Shown one piece after another: positions 59,841-64,000 of a stretch of 64,000 nucleotides of DNA (position 1 is the first letter of the stretch; each line of letters begins with the position of its first letter). The translations under genes were made by a program, and so were the position numbers. Source of the DNA: Sulfitobacter sp. W027 (GTDB lineage Bacteria > Pseudomonadota > Alphaproteobacteria > Rhodobacterales > Rhodobacteraceae). The stretch covers positions 62,001-126,000 of the forward strand of contig NZ_CP083566.1 of the NCBI RefSeq assembly GCF_025143985.1, read 5' to 3'. The notes beneath the pieces are model-generated. The model searched no databases. It worked only from the letters and a program-made list of their open reading frames with translations, and was not told the DNA's origin.

Positions 59841-61412
59841 TTACTCGATCCGGGCGAGCCAGAGGCGCGGCTTGTCATCCGCGGTCTGGGGGATCTTCAC
59901 GGCGTCACGGGCGGCCCAAGACAGCGGCTGCGCGTGGAGCGGCAACCATGCCACTTCCTCATCCGCGATGCGGAAGGCTTCAACCATCATCTCGTGCCGT
60001 TTCTCGGCGTCGAGTTCCGTCGCCACCGCTTGGGTCAAACGGTCGACCTCGGCGTTGGAATAGCCGCCGGGGTTCCATGTGCCCATCTGCCCGCCGGGGG
60101 TGTGCAACATGGCCGAAAGGACCGAGTAGCCGTCGAGCATTGGCAGCGTCGCCCAGCCCAGCATGAACATATCCGTCTCATTGGCGCGGGCGCGCTCAAA
60201 GTGGATCGCCTTGGTCTCTGCCGTGAGGTCCGCCTTCACGCCGACGCGGGCAAACATCGCCGCCAGCGCCTGACAGATCGCCGCGTCGTTGACGTAGCGG
60301 TCATTGGGGCAGTTCATGTTTAGGCTGAAACCTTCGGGATAGCCCGCATCGGCCAGCATCTGCTTGGCCTTTTCGAGGTCATAGGCGGGGATTGCATCGA
60401 CACCTTCGTCAAAGCCCGGCACCTGCGGGGCGACCAGCCCACCAAGGTTGCGGGATTTGCCGCGCATGATCTTGTCGCGCAGCAGGTCATAGCTGATCGC
60501 ATGGACCAGCGCCTGACGGACCTCGACCTTTTGCAGCGGGTTGCCGTCTTGGTTGGGGTTGTTGGATTTGTCGGACATGTTGATGCCCATCATGATCGCG
60601 CGCAGGCCGGGGGCTTCCAACACATGCATGCCGTCGGTGGACTCGATCCGCTTGGCGTCCTGTAGGGGGGAGGGGAAGATCATGTCGAGTTCGCCAGACA
60701 GCATCGCTGCCACGCGGGTCGCGTCGGAGTTGATCGGGTTCAACTCGATCCGGGTCAGGTTGTGCTGCGGCTCGTCCCACCAGCTTTCGTTCACGGTCAG
60801 CACAGTCTGCGCGTCGGGGGTGCGGGATTCAAACCGGAAGGGTCCGGTGCCATTGGCATTCGAGGTCGTGTAGCCCTCTTCGCCCTTCTGCGCGTCGATC
60901 GGGTCAAGCGCGTCATGCTCTTCCAGCCAGCCGCTGTCAAAGATCAGCACGTTAGTCAGGAAGTTGTTCAGAAGCGGGTTTGGCCCGTCGAGCATCAGAT
61001 CGACCGTCATTTCATCGACCATCTTGGCGTCGACCAGCCCGGCGATATTGCCGCGAATGGGCGAGTCTTCATGCGCCGCGCGTTTCACCGATGCCACCAC
61101 ATCCTCAGCCGAGAAGTCCTGACCGTCGTGGAACTTGATCCCTTCGCGCAATGTGTAGCGCACGGTGGTCTCGTCGATCTGCTCCCAGCTTGTGGCCAAG
61201 GCCGGCTCAATCTTGAGGTCCGCATCATAGCGCACCAGCGCCTCATAGACGTGGTTGAGGAACGAGACGGTAAAGCTGTCGGTCATCGAGTGCGGGTCAA
61301 GGCCGTAAAGATCGCCATTGGTGCCCAGCCGGAACGTCTCGGCCTGAGCGCCCCCGGCACAGGCAATCGCCAGTGCGGAGGTCGCGGTAAATAGAAAATT
61401 ACGCGGTGTCAT
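59841..61412 (-). CDS. Peptide-type ABC transporter substrate-binding protein (family 5)
   Basis: 523 residues from ATG 61412 (GGGAGA 5 nt upstream). A Sec signal peptide (MTPRNFLFTATSALAIACAG, cleavage near AQA-ET) lacks a lipobox. The mature protein has family 5 marks: TLREGIKFHDGQDFSAEDVVASVKR, NGTGPFRFESRTPDAQTV, ESWWDEPQHNLTRIELNPI and QALVHAISYDLLRDKIMRGKS. First gene of a nine-gene leftward operon ending in amidohydrolases. The ligand is probably the compound degraded by those enzymes rather than a peptide. Confidence 0.9.
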   Translation of the reverse strand: MTPRNFLFTATSALAIACAGGAQAETFRLGTNGDLYGLDPHSMTDSFTVSFLNHVYEALVRYDADLKIEPALATSWEQIDETTVRYTLREGIKFHDGQDFSAEDVVASVKRAAHEDSPIRGNIAGLVDAKMVDEMTVDLMLDGPNPLLNNFLTNVLIFDSGWLEEHDALDPIDAQKGEEGYTTSNANGTGPFRFESRTPDAQTVLTVNESWWDEPQHNLTRIELNPINSDATRVAAMLSGELDMIFPSPLQDAKRIESTDGMHVLEAPGLRAIMMGINMSDKSNNPNQDGNPLQKVEVRQALVHAISYDLLRDKIMRGKSRNLGGLVAPQVPGFDEGVDAIPAYDLEKAKQMLADAGYPEGFSLNMNCPNDRYVNDAAICQALAAMFARVGVKADLTAETKAIHFERARANETDMFMLGWATLPMLDGYSVLSAMLHTPGGQMGTWNPGGYSNAEVDRLTQAVATELDAEKRHEMMVEAFRIADEEVAWLPLHAQPLSWAARDAVKIPQTADDKPRLWLARIE

Positions 61413-61509
61413 TGTTATCTCCCTGTTGCGGCTGCCAAGCGGGCACAGTGGGCCTGCATCACAGCGACTGAAGATAGGCTGGCATGATTCCATTTTTCTG
61501 TCTACAATT

Positions 61510-61521
61510 ATTGTTAACAAT
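61510..61521. promoter_or_regulatory. Palindrome in the divergent control region of the gntR gene and the leftward ABC operon
   Basis: ATTGTTAACAAT is a perfect 12-bp palindrome in an unusually AT-rich 199-bp gap (61413-61611) between the binding-protein gene (leftward) and the GntR-family gene (rightward). TTGTTAACAA-type sites suit FadR-subfamily repressors, so this is the likely operator controlling both directions. It lies about 97 bp from the binding-protein start and 90 bp from the regulator start. Confidence 0.55.
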
Positions 61522-61611
61522 TTTTGAATACACTAATTGCTTGCATAATATCGGTCACTTCGGCGACAATCGGAGCAGTTATAAAAATGAACATTCGATA
61601 AGGGGTCGGCA

Positions 61612-62307
61612 GTGACGAAAGCAAAGCTTACGGAAAAGCAGATCTACGAACGGATCTGGAAATCCATCGCCGAACGTCGCCTGCCACCCGGCACGCGACT
61701 GAAAGAAGAGCGCCTGTGCGAGATTTTCGGTGCAAGCCGTCCACGTATCCGCCGTGCGCTCGATCAGTTGACCCATGACGGATTGGTGAGCCATATCCCC
61801 AACCGCGGTGCCTTTGTCACCACCCCTTCGGTTGACGAGGCACGAGACGTTTTCTTTACCCGGCGCGTGGTCGAGAGGGGCGTGATCGAAGCGCTGAAAA
61901 AGCACGGTGCACAGGAAAAACTCGTCGCATTAGAGGCCCATATCGCCGAGGAGCGCGAAGCGCTGGCCGAAGGGGACACGGCGCGAATCATCCGGCTCTC
62001 GGGGGCGTTCCACATGCTCTTGGCCGAGCTTGCCGCTTCACCGCTGTTGGCCGACATCCTACGCGATCTGGTGTCGAAAAGCACACTTGTGACGGCTGTT
62101 TTCCAGCCCAAATGCGATGCCCAATGCGGCCCGGATGAACATGCCGCGATTGTGGCGGCCTTGGCCGCGGGGGATTTTAAAACCGCACAAACCGCCATGG
62201 ACGCGCATCTGGTCGAGGCCGAGCGCCTGCTGGAACTAGAGGTTTCGGGCGATGGAAACGGGCTGCAGGACGACGTTCTGGGCACGGCTCTGAGTGAGGA
62301 CCTGTAA
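61612..62307 (+). CDS. GntR-family (FCD domain) transcriptional regulator
   Basis: 231 residues starting at GTG, with AAGGGG 6-8 nt upstream. The N-terminal winged helix shows IYERIWKSIAERRLPPGTRLKEERLCEIFG followed by SRPRIRRALDQLTHDGLV and IPNRGAFVTTPS, the GntR DNA-binding signature. The all-helical FCD sensor domain follows (about 80-220), with conserved Asp/His metal ligands likely in the FHMLLAELA and DEHAAIVAALAAGDF segments. It overlaps the following amidohydrolase gene by 1 bp and is divergent from the ABC operon, so it probably regulates both in response to a carboxylate-type metabolite. Confidence 0.92.
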   Translation: MTKAKLTEKQIYERIWKSIAERRLPPGTRLKEERLCEIFGASRPRIRRALDQLTHDGLVSHIPNRGAFVTTPSVDEARDVFFTRRVVERGVIEALKKHGAQEKLVALEAHIAEEREALAEGDTARIIRLSGAFHMLLAELAASPLLADILRDLVSKSTLVTAVFQPKCDAQCGPDEHAAIVAALAAGDFKTAQTAMDAHLVEAERLLELEVSGDGNGLQDDVLGTALSEDL

Positions 62308-63704
62308 TGACCATCCGCGCGATCACCAACACCACCGCCATCACCATGGACCCCGCCCGCCGGGTCATCGAGAATGCGACAATCCTGATAGAAGCGGACC
62401 GCATCACCGCCGTCGGTCCCGCCGTTGAGGTCAGCATCCCCGACGGGGCAGCGCGTATTGCGGGGGAGGATATGATCACCCTGCCGGGGCTGATCGACAG
62501 CCATGCCCATGCGGGCCATGGTCTGACCCGCAACTTGGGCGGCGGGGATGGCGATGCGTGGTTTCAGGCCTGCGAAGACATTTATACGCGCGGCTCCACC
62601 CCCGGTTTCTGGCAAGCCGAGGCGCGGCTCTCGGGATTGGAGCGGTTGAAGGCCGGGATCACCACCTGCACCATGCTGCTCGGTGGCGGCGCGGATCATT
62701 ATCGCACCGATGCGACCGAAGCGGGCAATCTGCACTGCGCCGCCACCCGAGAAATCGGCATCAGGACCATGCTGGCTGTAGGCCTGAACCGGCGGCCTTT
62801 TCCGAAACGCTACACAAGCCTTGATCTGACGCGCGACATCACAATGTCATTCGAAGATCAACTGGCGGTTTGCGGTGAGTTGGCACAAAAGCACAACGAT
62901 CTGCTGGAAAGCCGGACCGGCATCTGCCTGATCATGCCCGTCTACTCCCCCGCGGAATCCGCGCAAGACCCGGATGAGATCCGCCAGATGTGCGACGCGG
63001 CCATGGCCCTGCGCGAAAAGCACGGCCTTCGCTTTACCCAAGACGGGCACCGCGACGGTTCGATTGCGCTTGCCGAAAGCTTTGGCATCCTCGGTCCCTG
63101 GGCCTATCTGTCGCATTCGGTTGACCTGACCGCCGAAGACATGGAGGCCGCAAAACGCAGTGGCGCCTCCATCGTGCACAACCCCTCGGCTATCATGTCG
63201 GTGTTGGGTCGCTGCCCTGCGCCGGAACTGCGCGAGATGGGGGTGAATGTCGCCCTTGGCTCTGACGCGGCGGCACCGGATCGGGGCTATGACATGTTCC
63301 GCCACATGGCCCAATGCCTGCACTACCACCGCCGCCACTTCCGCGACCCCGAGGTGATGATGCCGCTCGACGTCTTGGAAATGTGCACCATCGACGCGGC
63401 CAAGGCCATTGGGCTGGAGGATGAGCTCGGGTCACTGGAAGTAGGCAAGAAGGCCGATATCATCCTGCTGGACCGGCGCAAACCGCATCTCTATCCGCCA
63501 ATGATGCCTCTGACGACCGTGGCGCAATTTGCCAATGCGGCGGATGTGGATACGGTGATCGTGAATGGCGAGGTCCGCATGCAAAACCGCCGCACGGCGC
63601 TGGACGAGGGGGCAATCCTTGATGCAGCAGCGCAGGAGCTGCAGGAGGCCGTGGCCCGTTGTGACCTGACGCATCTGTTGGCAGAGCAGGGGGCGGCGGG
63701 TTAG
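62307..63704 (+). CDS. Amidohydrolase-superfamily deaminase/chlorohydrolase-like protein
   Basis: 465 residues. The metal motif HxH is in LPGLIDSHAHAGHGLTRNLG; RFTQDGHRDGSIALAES is the strand 5 region (His followed by the acidic residue); AYLSHSVDLT gives the strand 6 His; and VALGSDAAAPDRGYDMFRHM the strand 8 Asp. GKKADIILLDRRKPHLYPP closes the beta-sandwich as in AtzA/TrzN/SsnA-type enzymes that deaminate or dechlorinate N-heterocycles. It is cotranscribed with the GntR regulator. With the two leftward amidohydrolases this makes three in the island. Confidence 0.87.
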   Translation: MTIRAITNTTAITMDPARRVIENATILIEADRITAVGPAVEVSIPDGAARIAGEDMITLPGLIDSHAHAGHGLTRNLGGGDGDAWFQACEDIYTRGSTPGFWQAEARLSGLERLKAGITTCTMLLGGGADHYRTDATEAGNLHCAATREIGIRTMLAVGLNRRPFPKRYTSLDLTRDITMSFEDQLAVCGELAQKHNDLLESRTGICLIMPVYSPAESAQDPDEIRQMCDAAMALREKHGLRFTQDGHRDGSIALAESFGILGPWAYLSHSVDLTAEDMEAAKRSGASIVHNPSAIMSVLGRCPAPELREMGVNVALGSDAAAPDRGYDMFRHMAQCLHYHRRHFRDPEVMMPLDVLEMCTIDAAKAIGLEDELGSLEVGKKADIILLDRRKPHLYPPMMPLTTVAQFANAADVDTVIVNGEVRMQNRRTALDEGAILDAAAQELQEAVARCDLTHLLAEQGAAG

Positions 63705-63719
63705 GCCGCCCCTTCTAAC

Positions 63720-64000
63720 TCACATGCCCGCAATCACCTTGTCCAAGGTGGCGGGATAGTCGCGCACCCGCACTCCGGTGGCGTTGTAGATCGCATTGGT
63801 GATCGCCGCAGCCGCGCCACAGATGCCTAACTCACCGATCCCCTTCGCCTGAAGCGGGTTGGCCCAATCGTCCCGCTCTTCCAGCAGATCAACGGTCAGT
63901 TGCGGCACATCGGCGTTCACCGGGATGTGGTATTCGGCCAAGTTATGGTTGGCCACATGGCCATCCCGCGGATCGAAAGCCATTTCCTCGGTCAGCGCGA
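63720..64000 (-). CDS. Xanthine dehydrogenase-family molybdopterin-binding subunit, C-terminal fragment
   Basis: The frame is open to the right window edge; about 93 C-terminal residues are present. ALTEEMAFDPRDGHVANHNLAEYHIPVNADVP, seen across the edge, and the ending GIGELGICGAAAAITNAIYNATGVRVRDYPATLDK (positions near 63730-63830) are the classic close of the large molybdenum subunit of xanthine dehydrogenase/aldehyde oxidase enzymes, in which GELG holds the catalytic Glu of the hydroxylase. Such enzymes hydroxylate aromatic N-heterocycles or oxidise aldehydes. Convergent with the amidohydrolase gene, 15 bp apart. The specific substrate cannot be told. Confidence 0.88.
   Translation of the reverse strand, partial: ALTEEMAFDPRDGHVANHNLAEYHIPVNADVPQLTVDLLEERDDWANPLQAKGIGELGICGAAAAITNAIYNATGVRVRDYPATLDKVIAGM

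Noticed and set aside
1..64000. CRISPR arrays, insertion sequences, prophage or tRNA genes
   Set aside because: No regularly spaced repeats, transposase motifs, terminal inverted repeats with target duplications or cloverleaf sequences were seen on reading both strands; a covariance-model scan would be needed to be certain.

Overview
The window is GC-rich, densely packed bacterial chromosome. It has overlapping start/stop codons, many periplasmic binding-protein transporters, and the gene order opgG-opgI-opgH-opgC described for Rhodobacter sphaeroides. Together these point to an alphaproteobacterium of the Rhodobacterales, probably the marine Roseobacter group; genus is not resolvable from sequence reading alone. 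I saw no tRNA, rRNA, insertion sequence, phage gene or CRISPR array. The window reads as chromosomal catabolic and transport modules next to stress and envelope genes.

Layout. (1) 1-9349: the 3' end of an IclR-type regulator; a large-subunit catalase at the end of a leftward run encoding an acyl-CoA dehydrogenase-like protein, a PIG-L deacetylase, a NodS-like methyltransferase and a family 2 glycosyltransferase (an uncharacterised small-molecule pathway next to katE); a glutathione S-transferase; and a coupled pncC-nadE pair for NAD synthesis. (2) 9356-22419: an MFS transporter, an RND efflux pair, a phospholipase D-like protein, the osmoregulated periplasmic glucan operon opgGIHC and a 2-oxoglutarate/Fe(II) dioxygenase. 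(3) 22614-33396: a hydroxyproline catabolic locus with Pyr2C reductase, alpha-ketoglutaric semialdehyde dehydrogenase, a polar amino-acid ABC importer, a D-amino-acid dehydrogenase, 4-hydroxyproline epimerase, a fused aconitase X (cis-3-hydroxyproline dehydratase family) and a proline-racemase paralogue in which both catalytic cysteines are replaced. Two matching 13-bp operator cores (ATACATnnTGTAT) sit in front of its two rightward transcription units.

(4) 33393-41767: two divergent PYROXD2/CrtI-like flavoproteins and a complete dipeptide-type ABC importer, function unknown. (5) 42131-51805: a LacI-regulated xylose operon (lacI-type regulator, xylA, TIM-barrel isomerase, Gfo/Idh/MocA oxidoreductase, sugar ABC importer, xylB) preceded by tandem operators. 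(6) 51797-64000: a nine-gene leftward operon with a second peptide-type ABC importer, a flavin reductase, an Asp/Glu/hydantoin racemase family protein and two amidohydrolases. One amidohydrolase lacks the metal-binding HxH motif. Divergent from it are a GntR regulator and a third amidohydrolase, then the 3' end of a xanthine dehydrogenase-type molybdopterin subunit. This looks like a degradation island for an unidentified N-heterocycle or amide compound.

A recurring architectural feature is a strong hairpin immediately after substrate-binding-protein genes, before the rest of the operon, in all four ABC systems. Functional calls come from reading motifs and gene context; no database search was possible.
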